From Rana temporaria (taxonomy: Eukaryota > Chordata > Amphibia > Anura > Ranidae): a stretch of DNA of 64,000 bases. The position numbers and the translations under genes are program-made. Positions within the stretch are counted from its first letter, which is position 1. Every line of letters begins with the position of its first letter. The DNA is taken from positions 146,779,642-146,843,641 of the forward strand of contig NC_053489.1 of NCBI RefSeq assembly GCF_905171775.1. The letters are read 5' to 3'. This document shows positions 1 to 11,874 of this stretch, piece after piece. Below the pieces are notes generated by a model that was not told the DNA's origin, made no database searches, and saw nothing but the letters and a program-made list of their open reading frames with translations.

Positions 1-3000
1 TTCCAATCTCCTATCCAAATTCAATTTGGTAGATTCCTGGAGGGAATCCAATCCCACAAAACGAAATTACACATATTACTCCAATCCACACCGATCATTT
101 AGCCGAATTGACCACATATTTGTGACAATAGGTATGGCACCGGAAATACTACATTCAAAAATCATACCCATTCCATGGTCGGACCATGACGCAGTGTTCA
201 CTACGATAGCTTCGGCAATCCCAAAAAAACATGATCCCACTTGGTACCTTCCTGAAATCTTACTTAAACACCCAGCTAATTGTCAGTTAATTGAACAAGC
301 CCTAAAAGAATACCTAGACCTCAACACGAGCCCGGATATATCCCCACTCACTCTATGGGAGGCACACAAGCCAGTTCTTAGAGGAACATTCCAGCGCCAA
401 CTAGGGATACTCAAAAAAGAAAGAATACAAATGGCGAGGAAATTGGAAATAGAATACAACTCAGCTTTTCTGGCCCTGCAAAGCAATCAAAATACTAGTA
501 ATAGAAGTCGTTTGGACAGGGCACGTCTGGAGTATGATCTGTTCCTATCGGATTCTGCGAATAGGGTGCAGATAAGATCTAGGCATGCTTTTTACAAACA
601 CGCAAACAAACCGGGGACATACTTAGCTCGAGCATTAAATTCTCTCAACAAAACTTTTAAACCCATCAAACTAAAGATAGCAAACAATGTCGTCTCCAGC
701 AATCCACTCAAAATTGTACAGAAATTTAGTTCACATCTGAAAACATTATATTCGGAAACTGGTACATTCGACGAATTGGAAGCAAATACCTTCTTTTCAC
801 AAATCAATCTCCCACAAATAAACCAGTCACAAAAAGCACAATTAGAAGAACCAATTACCCAAGACGAAGTAGCTAATGCCATTCAGGAACTCAAAATAAA
901 CAAAAGGCCAGGCCCAGATGGTTTCTTAACGCGATACTTCAAAAACTTCAAGGAATTAATATCCCCAAGACTAGCAGATGCATTTAACAACCTTCTAGAG
1001 CAAAAAACTTTCAGACCAGAATCACTACTAGCTACGATATGCATGATCCCTAAACCACACACAGATGACACTCTCAGCGCAAACTATCGTCCCATATCCA
1101 TGTTAAATATAGACATAAAATTATTAGGCAAGATATTAGCTACCCGTCTCAATAAAATTATAGGCAAATTGATCCATCGGGATCAAGTGGGCTTCATGCC
1201 CTCTCGACAAGCAGGCGACAATGTACGAAGAGCATGTCTACTGGCGCACATAGCAAAAAAAAGAGGCATCCCGGCGTGTTTCCTCTCCCTAGATATTAAA
1301 CAAGCTTTTGATTCCATCTCCTGGTCGTATCTAAACTACACTCTCCAGAAATGGGGCTTTGGCCCACACTTCACTAACTGGATTATGGAACTCTACAATA
1401 AACCAAAAGCATATGTCAAATATGCGGGATATAAATCGGACACCTTTGATATCGGGAGGGGAACACGACAGGGGTGCCCATTGTCCCCATTACTATTTGC
1501 CCTACTCATCGAGCCGCTCGCGGAAAAAATTAGATCAGATCCCACTATTTTAGGCATCGAACTAGGTGGCCACAAACACAAATTATGTTTATTTGCGGAC
1601 GACATTCTTTTATTCATATCTTCCCCACAAGTAACGGGCCCTAATCTCATCCCTATTCTAAATAAATTTGCAACATTTTCAGGTCTAGTCATAAACCCCA
1701 AAAAATGTATGGCTTTAAATATATCCCTCTCAAAAATAGAAATAAATGCAGCCAAAACAGGTCTCCCATTTGTATGGCCGGAAAAAAGTATCCCATACCT
1801 AGGAATACACTTAACGGCAGATACTTCTGACCTATTTTCGCATAACTATCCAACTCTACTGAAGCACGTAACTAACCTTTTGAATTTGTGGTCCTGACTA
1901 CCACTGTCTTGGCTTGGAAGAATTAATGCAATAAAGATGACGATACTTCCTAAATTTTTAAACCTTTTCAGAGTACTTCCTATCCCAATTCCAGCTTATT
2001 TCTTGAGAATAATACAGAAAAGAGTGTCGTCGTTTGTATGGGGTTCTTCCAGGCCAAGGTTAAAAGCGCAAATTCTACATCTCCCCAAAACACATGGAGG
2101 GCTAGGACACCCAAACAATACAAATTATTACAGAGCAGCACAAATTTCAACCCTCACCAAATATCACGCAACCAAGGAATTGCCTCTATGGGTACTGATA
2201 GAAGCGTCTGAAAGCGACCCCATCCCACCAGCTAACTTGCTATGGGTTCACCCTAAACTACGTAGACACATAAGCAATCCCATTATCAAGCACTCACTCT
2301 CTCTATGGGACAGATTCAAAACAAAATACCTCCTACTATCACCACACCATCCAATGCTCTCATTTTGTAAGAATCCGGCATTCTACCCAGCATGGGTCTA
2401 CCCCAATACGTTCAAGGAATGGGTAAAAAAGGATTGTATATATGTATATAAATTCTTGGATTCAGCTGATATCATGCCTTTTTTCATTAGTATGCACAAA
2501 ATACGGTATTCCACATACGGAACAGTTTAGATATCTCCAAATAAAAAACTTCATACAGTCGCTTATGATTTCAACACCATCACATGTACAGATGTCCTCC
2601 TTTGAGTTCATTTGCAGAAAAGACCCGCATGCAAGAGGAATAATATCGGCTCTGTATTTGCAGTCTCTAACCGATACTAGCACGGCGAAACTATCATATG
2701 TCCAGAAATGGGAGGAAGACTTAAATGCAGAGCTCAATACTTCCGATTGGAACCAAATATGGCTAAATACCAAAGCAGCCTCCTCAAACATAACAGCGTT
2801 GGAAACAAACTATAAAGTGTTAACTAGATGGTACCTGGTGCCTGCCAAAATAGCAAAATATGTACCAAATTACTCAGGACAATGCTACAGAGGATGCTCT
2901 GAAATGGGTACATACTATCATACTTGGTGGATGTGTCCGAAAGCGCAAACATTCTGGACAGGGATTTTTAACATAGCAAATAAATTAACAAAATTAAAAA

Positions 3001-3296
3001 TCCCTAAGGACCCTAAATTTGCCCTATTGAATTTGAAACCCATTACTACAACACGCCTACAATTCAAACTACTAATACAACTCTTTACAGCTGCAAAACA
3101 GACCCTTGCTAAAGCATGGAAAACCCCAAACCTGTCAGTCAAAGAAGTAAAGAATAGAATGAGCAATGCGATGACACATGCCAAAATGGAGGCGCTAGAT
3201 TCGGACATGATTATCAATTTTGAAAAACTTTGGAAACCGTGGATTTCGTATACAATACCTGATAGTTTTAATGACGGGGTAATGATGCCATGGTAG
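1..3296 (+). pseudogene. L1/Tx1-clade LINE ORF2, 5' cut by window, broken
   Basis: This is a non-LTR retrotransposon ORF2: apurinic endonuclease C-terminus, reverse transcriptase and C-terminal domain. From base 26 the reading frame shows the endonuclease motifs SRIDHI and WSDHD. RT blocks follow in order: GPDGF, YRPISMLN, GFMPSRQAGDN, LSLDIKQAFDS, GTRQGCPLSPLL and the catalytic LFADDIL. An in-frame TGA stops the frame at 1895-1897; the same frame resumes and runs to 2530. A one-base shift between about 2460 and 2520 then moves the protein to the frame ending at 3296. The C-terminal part keeps the CYRGC...H..WWMC zinc-knuckle-like motif and the final WKPW motif also seen in the other LINE fragments here. 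One stop and one frameshift make this copy inactive. Clade assignment is by motif recognition only. Confidence 0.93.
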
Positions 3297-3804
3297 CTTG
3301 CCCATTGTACTCAACCATTGTACGGTACAATTAATGATAATGGATCCTGGCCCATTCCTGCAGACCTTTCTTTTTTTTTTTACCCCCCTCCTCCCCCCTT
3401 TTTTCTGCCCCCCCCCCCGTAAGTTCATATGTGTGAATCGTTTTCCTCACTACATTTTATATGAACGATACAGATAAAGTAGCATACAGATCCTGTATTC
3501 CTACGTGTTTAAAAAATGCATTAAATAAGACACTAGTTGATGTTAAGAAATTGCTAATATGTTTACTTGGCAACACAGGTAGAACCCCTGTATAACAAGT
3601 TATAACAGCGTAAATCCTTCCTGTTGTTGCCAAAAAATGTTGATCAAATTCTTTTCTCCTTAATTTTACATACTAATAGTGATTATAGCGATTATAAAAT
3701 GTCAAGAAGACAAAATGTTTTTCCTTTTTAAACATTGTATCAATCAAATGCTACTTGTATGATTTCATGTTGCAATTACTAAAAAAAAAAATTTTTGACA
3801 AGGA
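3297..3804. other. LINE 3' flank, no gene
   Basis: This is the probable 3' untranslated tail of the preceding LINE, with T-rich and C-rich runs at about 3366-3418, followed by AT-rich sequence. I see no clear poly(A) end or target-site duplication, so the LINE boundary is not fixed. Confidence 0.5.
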
Positions 3805-4318
3805 AAAATAAATGATGGTCCAACTAAACGCAAACCGGATGGAATAGCATGCCGCTGCAAGATGCTGTGGTAGCCATGCTGGTTCAGTATGCCTTCAATT
3901 TTGAATAAATCCCCAACAGTGTCACCAGCAAAGCACCCCCACACCATCACACCTCCTCCTCCATGCTTCACGGTGGGAACCAGGCATGTAGAGTCCATCT
4001 GTTCACCTTTTCTGCGTCGCACAAAGACACAGGGTTGGAACCAAAGATCTCAAGTTTGGACTCATCAGACCAAAGCACATATTTCCACTGGTCTAATGTC
4101 CATTCCTTGTGTTTTTTAGCCCAAACAAGTCTCTTCTGCTTGTTGCCTTTCTTTAGCAGTGGTTTCCTAGCAGATATTCTACCATGAAGGCCTGATTCAC
4201 ACAGTCTCCTCTTAACAGTTCTAGAGATGTGTCTGCTGCAAAAGGTGGCTACTTTGAAGAACCTAGAATATGAAATATATTTTGTTGTTTCACACTTTTT
4301 TGTTATGTATATTTCCAC
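3805..4318 (-). pseudogene. Tc1 transposase fragment
   Basis: This is a remnant of a DD34E Tc1 transposase, which cuts and pastes at TA. The upstream minus-strand frame (4318-3968) contains LCESGLHGRISARKPLL and then WSDESKLEIFGSN, where WSDE holds the first catalytic aspartate. A frameshift near 3985-4020 moves the protein to the frame with VPTVKHGGGGVMVWGCFAG and YHSILQRHAIPSGLRL. The reading then decays at about 3815, before the NDPKHTS motif that would carry the second catalytic aspartate. Both the second D and the E are therefore missing. It cannot encode an active enzyme. Confidence 0.9.
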
Positions 4319-4320
4319 TA

Positions 4321-5562
4321 GACATGTGCACTGCCAAAAAATTCGTTTTTTTTCGGAAATTCAGGAAAATCGAAAAAAAAAATCCGAAATAGCAAAAAAC
4401 GAAATTTCCGAAAAAACGGATGAAACGAAAATTAAAAAAAGAATTTTCGGAAATTCAAAAAATTCGGAAGATTTCGGAAATGAAAAAATTCGGAAGTACG
4501 AACATTTTTTCATTCGAAATTTCTAAGATTAGAAAATAAAAAAATCGAAATTTCGAAAATGAAAAATTCCAAAAATCGAAATTTCGAAAATTAGAAAATT
4601 CGGAATTTCGAAAATTAGAAATTTCGAAAATTCATAAATTCAAAATTTCGAAAATTAAAAATTCGAAAATGAAAAATTTGAAATTTCGAAAATTCGAAAA
4701 TTAAAAATTTCGAAAATTCGGAATTTCGAAAATTCGAAAATTCGGAATTTCGAAAATTCGAAAATTCGGAATTTCGAAAATTAGAAAATTCGGAATTTCG
4801 AAAATTAGAAATTTCGAAAATTCATAAATTAGAAATTTCGAAAATGAAAAATTCGTAAATTCGAAAAATAAAAAATTAGAAAATTCGAAAATTTAAAAAT
4901 TCGAAAATTTAAAAATTCGAAATTTGAAAAATTCGGAAATTAAAAAAAATGAAAAATTTGTAATTTATAAAATTGAAAGATTCGAAAATAAAAAATGAAA
5001 AATTGGAAATTTCGAAAATTCAGAATTTCTAAAATTAAAAAAAAAAAGAAAATTTGAAATTGAAAATTCGGAAATGTAAAAATTCGGAAATACGAAATTG
5101 AAAAATATGAAAATTCGAAAAATTTGAAATTCGAAAATTGGAAAATTTCTAAAATTGAAAAAATCGAAAATAAAAAATGAAAAATTCGAAATTTCTAAAA
5201 TTCAGGATTTTTAATATAAAATAACGAAAAATTTTCGTATTTCCGAAAATCCGAATTTCCGAAATTCGGAAATACGAAAATTCGGAAATTTAAAAATTCG
5301 GAAATACGAAAATTCGGAAATTAAAAATTCCGAAATTCGGGAATTAAAAAATTCGGAAACTCGAAATTTCGGAAGTCCGAAAATTCGGAAATTGAAAAAT
5401 TCGGAAATACGAAAATTCGGAAATTCGATTTTTCGTTAATATGAAAAATCGGAAATCCGAAAATTCGGAAATAAAAAATTTGTTAAAACGAAAATTCGAA
5501 ATGAACGAATTTCAGAATTTTCGTTAAAAAACGAATTAGAAACTAAACGAATTGCACATGTC
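4321..5562. mobile_element. TA-flanked MITE with a TTCG-rich satellite-like core
   Basis: The ends form inverted repeats, GACATGTGCA at 4321 and TGCACATGTC at 5562, with TA on both sides (4319-4320 and 5563-5564). The 1.2-kb interior is a degenerate array of short AT-rich words such as AAAATTCGGAAATTTCG with strong dyad content and no coding capacity. It sits inside the Tc1 copy, so it inserted after it. Assignment to a Tc1/mariner-like group rests on TA and the TIRs only. Confidence 0.8.
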
Positions 5563-5692
5563 TAATGTGTTAATTCATAGTTTTGAAGCCTTCAGTGTGA
5601 ATCTAAAATTTTCATAGTCATGAAAATAAAGAAAACTCTTTGAATGAGAAGGTGTGTCCAAACTTTTGGTCTGTACTGTATATATATATATA

Positions 5693-6163
5693 CCGTATTT
5701 GCAGGTGTATAAGGCGACAGGGTGTATAAGACGACCCCTTTATTTTACAGTTTAAGATTGTTTGCCTGTACTCACCGTATAAAACGACCCCCCTTCCGAG
5801 GCTTCCGAGCCATATTCTTCTTCCTTCTTGCTGGAGAAGTAGCCAATCATGGCGAGCAATGTATTCTATTAATGAATACAAAACCTGCTTGGATTGGCAG
5901 AGGCTGTAATATCATCATCTCTAACTGTCAAAAGCCAATCCAAGCAGGTTGTTACTCCAATCGGAGCAGGCTCTGTATTAATTTCAATACATCTCTCACT
6001 GGGATTGGCTAAGCGGTATATACTGTATGTAGCCGAAGCTACATACAGTATTACCGCACATCCAGCAAGCATCTGAGCAGCTGACCCGGCGTATAAGACG
6101 ACCCCTGCTTTTTGGCCAGTTTTTTTTAAGTGTAAAAGGTAGTCTTATACGCCAGCAAATACA

Positions 6164-6164
<1 letters not shown>
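5693..6164. mobile_element. TA-type MITE with CGTATAAGACGAC termini, copy 1
   Basis: Inverted ends CCGTATTTGCAGGTGTATAA (left) and its complement at about 6143-6164 flank a short non-coding interior. The interior holds two further hairpins: CCTGCTTGGATTGG with its complement around 5884-5950, and ACTGTATGTAGCCGAAGCTA around 6020-6050. TA precedes the left end at 5691-5692; the right flank reads TG, probably a mutated TA. A second family member is at 36502-37619. Confidence 0.8.

Positions 6165-6172
<8 letters not shown>

Positions 6173-6220
<48 letters not shown>
6173..6220. repeat. (TA)n microsatellite
   Basis: Pure alternating TA run directly after the MITE. Confidence 0.97.
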
Positions 6221-6221
<1 letters not shown>

Positions 6222-7649
6222 CCCCTCTGGGTACAAGGAGGTCTGAAAATAACAATTAGTGGTAATTATAGTTGTTTATATTAGTTATTTATTTATTTTT
6301 CATCAACTGGATCAGAGGTGTTATTATATTATTATAGTTTTTGTTTTTACCTGAGATCTTTATATATATTGTGACCAGAGGTGGATCTGATATATTCCTT
6401 TGGAAAATATTAGTGAACTGTGTGGGTGTGCACCTGTGTGTATTAAAATAAAAAATATATCTTATATAACATAAGACTAAATACATGTGTATGGTATAAA
6501 ATAAAGTAGGATATCATATTTAGGTGAAGTGAACTAACGTGAAACATTACCTTTATAAAGATTAAATTGGTGTGAAAAATGGGGTTCTATGTCCTCCAGT
6601 CAGATTTTCGCTTCAATCAGGTAGCTGCCTCATGTGGAGTGAAGAGTCCTCACTTCAGTCGGATGGCTGCCTCATATGAAGTGAGGAGTCTGTAGATAAT
6701 TACCATGATATGAATTAGCTGTGGTAAAACAGCCTCATTAATTCAACAGTCCAGGTGAGATAGATTTGAAGTTACCACTAGTGACAGACAGGGATACACA
6801 GGCATCTCCTTACTGCAGCACACAGCTGATGTGTGTCCTGCAGTGTGTGTTTTTATATTGTGTCTCCTGGGATTTCCATCTGGAAACGCTCATTATGACG
6901 TTGCCGGACCTGTCTCGGTGGTGCGCCTGTGCGTATAAGCGTGCGCACAAGCGCCATAGTCCCAAAGACGGTAGATGCATTGAATTGCTCCACAATAAGG
7001 ACCATCGTTGGCACTAACGATGCAATATTGTCAGTGCAAACCCCCACCAGAGACATGCATCCACCGGGTGAGTTACAATTGGCCCGGATATACAGCCCAT
7101 GACACAGATCCGCGCAGATGCTGGGGGCGCCATTTTGGAAAGGGGAAACATGCCCCTTTCTAGTGTAGGATGTCTATTGTGGTGATGGATCCCCCAGTGG
7201 TGAGACAGCCACATTGCATTTCCACTGTGCTAGTTACCATGTCATCCTGGGAGAAAAAAATCAGCAGATGGTAGCACTCTGTAAAAAAACATATAATAAT
7301 TTTTTCAATTTTTTTATATAAAGTTACATACACAATCATTGTTTCAACACAATAATCGACAGAAAAAAATATCATTATTATATATATTATTAAATATGTA
7401 TATTTCTGCTCATATTGCCAAATAAAACCCCATATATATTCTCCATATTCACAGAAGAGAGTGGGGGGAAAAAGAAGGTATGCACAGACATATATGTGCT
7501 CAACAGAAAGGAGTATGAATATGTAAAGGACAGAAAACAAAAACAGGGAAAAAGAAAGCAAAATACAGTCGAATGGGATAGATGGATTAGAGATAGATCT
7601 GTTTATATAGAGAGCCAATTCATTATATATATCCATATATCACTATTAG
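6221..7649. other. No gene recognised
   Basis: This is AT-rich sequence with only short open frames. The one clear structure is an imperfect direct duplication of about 45 bp at roughly 6605-6692, with GTAGCTGCCTCATGTGGAG repeated as GGATGGCTGCCTCATATGAA. Confidence 0.5.
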
Positions 7650-8240
7650 AGTTGAGCGGACACCTGGATGTTCGGGTTCGGACCCGAACCCGAACTTTAA
7701 AAAAAAAGTTCGGGTTCGGGAACCCGAACCCCGAACCCCATTGAAGTTACCCCTAAAACCGGCCGCAGAAAAGAGGGGGGACAGAATGCGCCCCCCCTCT
7801 CCTGAACCGCACCAGGCCACATGCCCTCAACATTGGGAGGGTGCTTTGGAGTGCCCCCCAAAGCACCTTGTCCCCATGTTGATGGGGACAAGGGTCTCAT
7901 CCCCACAACCCTTGCCCGGTGGTTGTGGGGGAATGCAGGCAGGGGGCTTATCAGAATCTGGAAGACCCCTTTAACAAAGGGGACCCCCAGATCCTGCCCC
8001 CCCTGTGTGAAATGGTAATGGGGTACACTGTACCCCTACCATTTCACGAAGGAAGTGTAAATAGTAGTTTTCAGAAAAAAACACACACACACACCGTAGA
8101 ACAAATTACTTTATGAAATAAACCAAATACAAATCCAGCGGTGAAAATAGACGATCGATGCTGCTCGCTGCTCCATCGTTGTCTCTATCCAGCATCGGGT
8201 GATCTCTCCAGCGACAGGTCTGGTGTGGTGTGTTTGTGAA
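7650..8240. repeat. Unclassified interspersed repeat with multiple short hairpins
   Basis: It opens with AGTTGAGCGGACACCTGGAT and inverted copies of GTTCGGGTTCGG / CCGAACCCGAAC. Several perfect short dyads follow, for example GGTGCTTTGGAGTGCC with CCAAAGCACC and GGGGTACACTGTACCCC. I recall very similar text from ranid frog sequences (memory, not a search). No coding frame is convincing, and its class (SINE, MITE or LTR-derived) is undetermined. Confidence 0.5.
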
Positions 8241-9049
8241 AACCAAAAACAAACGAAAAACACTTGGATCAAAAAGACATTAGCCAAATATAAACTTTGG
8301 CTATGAATGAGTTAATAGTCCAAAATATTAACAGCATAAAGTCCATTAGATAGCAGGTAGTATGTCAAACACCCGTGCATCTGTGCCACATTACAGATTG
8401 GTTATAAATGTGTCCAAAGGAAAATGTGATATCTCCTCCACCAAACTTATAGATTGGCCTCTTACCAAATTCCCACGATCCCTTATTACAGGGGATCAGA
8501 AACAGCATATAATAGGTCCCAATCTCGCATTTTCAGATATGCAGTCCTTCAAGAAATTTCAGCAGTATCAATGCCCACCATGTAAGAAACAGTGATAGCT
8601 CCACATAGTGCATTAAATGTGTAGAAATGTATTTAAAAAGTTAAAATTGCACTTACAGTTATGCAGTTTAAAATTTGCCTTGAATCTAATGTGCCGGCCG
8701 GTACACAAAACTCTCAGGCGTCCATCCACTGGGGGAACGTCAGGAGCTTCTTGGGTGACGACAGCGCGCCGCTCGCCCTACTTCCATTTCGTAAAAAAAT
8801 TACTTCTTCCAGGGGCACGAGCAGCACGCTGCGCCACCTCTATATATAAGAGCACAAATGAAACTGAGCCTTACTCTGGTCCGTGGCCACCTCCCCACCC
8901 TGCACACATGACAAAGAAAGGGCTACAATATGGCATATTGTAGCCCTTTCTTTATAGGGATATAGGGATATATTAGGCCACTAAGGGAGGTGGTATGAAA
9001 TACCATCAACCCTTAGCATAGAAAAAGTAGCGAGAACATGTTCAACAAA
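8241..9049. other. No gene recognised; one palindrome
   Basis: Non-coding. A perfect dyad around 8911-8955 pairs AAAGAAAGGGCTACAATATG with its complement, and I see no TSD around it. Confidence 0.45.
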
Positions 9050-9308
9050 TTATGCACCACCAGAGAGCACCACGCTGTACCCGCACCACCAGAGAGCGCC
9101 ACGCTGTAACCTGCACCACCAGAGAGCGCCACGCTGTACCCACACCACCAGAGAGTGCCACGCTGTATCCGCATCACCAGAGAGAGCCACGCTGTACCCG
9201 CACCACCAGAGAGAGCCACGCTGTGCCCGCACCCCCAGAGAAAGAGCCACGATGTACCCGCACCACCAGAGAGAGTGCCATGCTGTCCAGCACCACCAGA
9301 GAGAGAGC
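9050..9308. repeat. Minisatellite, about 27-30 bp unit, about 9 copies
   Basis: Tandem copies of a unit built on CACCAGAGAGNGCCACGCTG plus TACCCGCAC, diverging at the right end where extra GAGA appears. Open frames across it are repeat artefacts. Confidence 0.95.
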
Positions 9309-9635
9309 AGGTCAGTGTCACTGGGCTGTGTGGGCAAAATAGGAGACAGAGTACTAGCATTGTATGGCCAAAATAGGACTGGGACACTGTGGTAAAAATG
9401 GCACGGCACTGTAAAGGGGCACTGTAATCATTGCAGGGCCCCTTTGCAGTGCAGTCCTCTTTATATCACAGTGTCCCTGCCCATTACAGTGTGGAGGACC
9501 GACACCAGCCACCCCCGTGAATGTCGACAACCCCCCACCCAGCTCGGTCTAAAAATGCCCGGGCCTATTTTTTGTCCCAGTCCGGGCCTGGTCATGGATA
9601 CCGCTGAGCCCAGATGTTGCTAACTTGTTACAATA
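9309..9635. other. No feature recognised
   Basis: Non-coding spacer between the minisatellite and the foldback element. I see nothing definable. Confidence 0.4.
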
Positions 9636-10444
9636 TATAATAACCACTTGTGAAAAAATGTAGCGCCTAAAACAATGAAAAACAAGGAACCCTAAAAATG
9701 GGGGTTTCTGTGTGACCAAAGGGCGATTGACTTACAAGAAAAGTCTTGCACCCTTTAATACACAGTGGTGAAACGTATAAAGTGAAATAAACACAAAAAT
9801 TATTATTAATTGAAGCTGTACCTATAGTAGGTACACCCATGTGAAAAACGTGACACTATGTAAATTAGTGTGAATCACGGACACAACTGTGCTCTAAACA
9901 GAGTCGGCAGTCTGGTGCAAAAATTTGTATGGATGTCTATTGTACAAACCACCAATCATGTGTTAATATAAATGCAAATATATAATGTACAAAACACTCC
10001 AAAAGTTGTGGTGTATATAAACAAAATAAACTGAAGGGAGTTACAGTGTGGAATCCAAAAAAAGTAGTTCTAAAAACAAGCTGCAGGCCAAGCGTCAACA
10101 CCAGGGGTGTTTGGAGCAACTACTGACAGGCTGATCCCTGTTATTACAATACCTCTGGACAAGCAAGTGCATCTGTGACCATTTCTGGTTTGGACAAGTC
10201 GAGTGAGGACTCCTGGACCCAGACAGTCGGTCTATACAAGCGTTGATGACCCTCCCACCGTACGGTGGTTGAGAGGGTCCACCTGTTCTGCTAAGAGTAC
10301 CCACTCATCTATCTATATGTCCAGCACTGAAGATAGCTTTATTTAAGGATATTCGCTCCACCCAACACTGGAAGTACTTACATGTGTATTGACTCCATAT
10401 TCCTCACAAGGACTTTGTTTCTTTGCAGAATTGGGTGCATATTA

Positions 10445-11874
10445 GTGTTGCTCACGAATATTCGCATTGCGAATATTCGACTCGAATATAGCATATTCGA
10501 GAAATCGCGCTATATTTCGAATTTCGCGGTGAATATTCGCAATTCCGAATATTCGCATTTTTTCAATTTGATTTTTAAAACAGATCACATCCTATCGACG
10601 TCTAAAAGCATTGCTGGTATGATTAGAGACCCTGGGCCGAGTAGCTAAGCTGAGGCGATCCTTTTATGTTGCCAAATTGAAAAAAAAAAATTGCGATTTT
10701 TCGCTATTGCGAATGCGAAAATGATTGCGAATTTTCGATAACTGTGGTAGGAGAACTCTGATTGTCTCTGATGCAAAAGGGGGGGGCTTTGTGTATGTGT
10801 ATGTTATGAATATTTGTATGTTTGATATTATTATTTTTTGTAAGAAGGAAAAAATTGCGCATACCTTAAAAAAGGGGAGAATACAGCAGCAACTAAAAAA
10901 TGTTATACAACATAAATTAATACAAGACAGAAAATGGAGTCGCTCTACAAGAATAAAAAATATGTCTAGTGACAAGACATGTGGGCAAATTATAAAATAA
11001 GCAAGCGCAAATAACTTGTGAAATACACAGTGAAAAAAATATATAAAGAAATATAGTCCCAATAATAGAAAAATAATCTTTCATAAAAATGTCTTTGATA
11101 TGTGAAGTGAAAAAAAGTCCAAAGCATGCAGCATGAACGTGTTCAATCTTCAAGGTGTTTGATTGACAAATGGCTGTGACAGATGGATAGAGTAAAGAAT
11201 CACCACCAATGCAAAACACTTTTTATTTTGTATTGTAAAATATCAAGAATATTCTGAGCCAATCAGAGTGCTCCTTCCGCATTTGCCGAATATTCGCAAT
11301 TATTTTGTATTGTAAAATATCAAGAATATTCTGAGCCAATCAGAGTGCTCCTTCTGCATTTGCCGAATATTCGCAATTATTTTGTATTGTAAAATATCAA
11401 GAATATTCTGAGCCAATCAGAGTGCTCCTTCCGCATTTGCCGAATATTCGCAATTATTTTGTATTGTAAAATATCACGAATATTCTGAGCCAATCAGAGT
11501 GCTCCTACAGCATTTGTCGAAATTGCGCAATAAATATCGCTTTCGCATGTTGCGATATTTCGATAAAATATCACGAATATTCTGAGCCAATCAGAGCGCT
11601 CCTCCAGCATTTCTCGAAATTGCGCAATAAATATCGCATTCGCATGTTGCGATATTTCGATAAAATATCACGAATATTCTGAGCCAATCAGAGTGCTCCT
11701 ACCGCAGTTATCAAAAAATCGCAATTATTTTCGCATTCGCAATAGCGAAAAATCGCAATCATTTAATTTCGATAAAATATCACGAATATTCGAATTTAGC
11801 GAATATATCTCGAATATTCGAATATATATTCGAGATATATCGCGAAATCGAATATGGCATATTCTGCTCAACAC
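10445..11874. mobile_element. TA-flanked TIR element nested in foldback A
   Basis: The left end GTGTTGCTCACGAATATTCG and the right end CATATTCTGCTCAACAC are imperfect inverted repeats. TA flanks both sides (10443-10444, 11875-11876). Its ends are full of GAATATTCG-type dyads. The interior holds two related tandem arrays with the word GAGCCAATCAGAG (11225-11700). It is non-coding. Confidence 0.75.
11225..11704. repeat. Two linked tandem arrays, 77-78 bp then ~98 bp units
   Basis: Four units start at 11225, 11303, 11380 and 11457, each TTTTGTATTGTAAAATATCA...GAATATTCTGAGCCAATCAG... Further units beginning AAAATATCACGAATATTCTG contain AATTGCGCAATAAATATCGC. Every unit keeps CCAATCAGAG, a CCAAT-box-like word. 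Confidence 0.92.

Larger units (their letters stand above)
3805..5678 (-). mobile_element. Tc1-type DNA transposon, left end truncated, interrupted
   Basis: The right terminus (about 5565-5678) reads inward on the minus strand from CAGTACAGACCAAAAGTTTG, a Tc1 end I recognise from fish and frog elements, with TA at 5679-5680. Transposase sequence follows on the minus strand at 4318-3805, and the far end is lost at about 3805. A later TA-flanked element occupies 4321-5562. Removing it rejoins CAC-TA-ATGTG. Confidence 0.85.

Noticed and set aside
1895..1897. Programmed stop readthrough in the first LINE
   Set aside because: The same copy also has a downstream frameshift, so ordinary decay is simpler.
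9050..9310. CRISPR-like array at the 27-30-bp minisatellite (and at 36640-37200)
   Set aside because: Units are contiguous with no unique spacers of constant length, and the context is eukaryotic.
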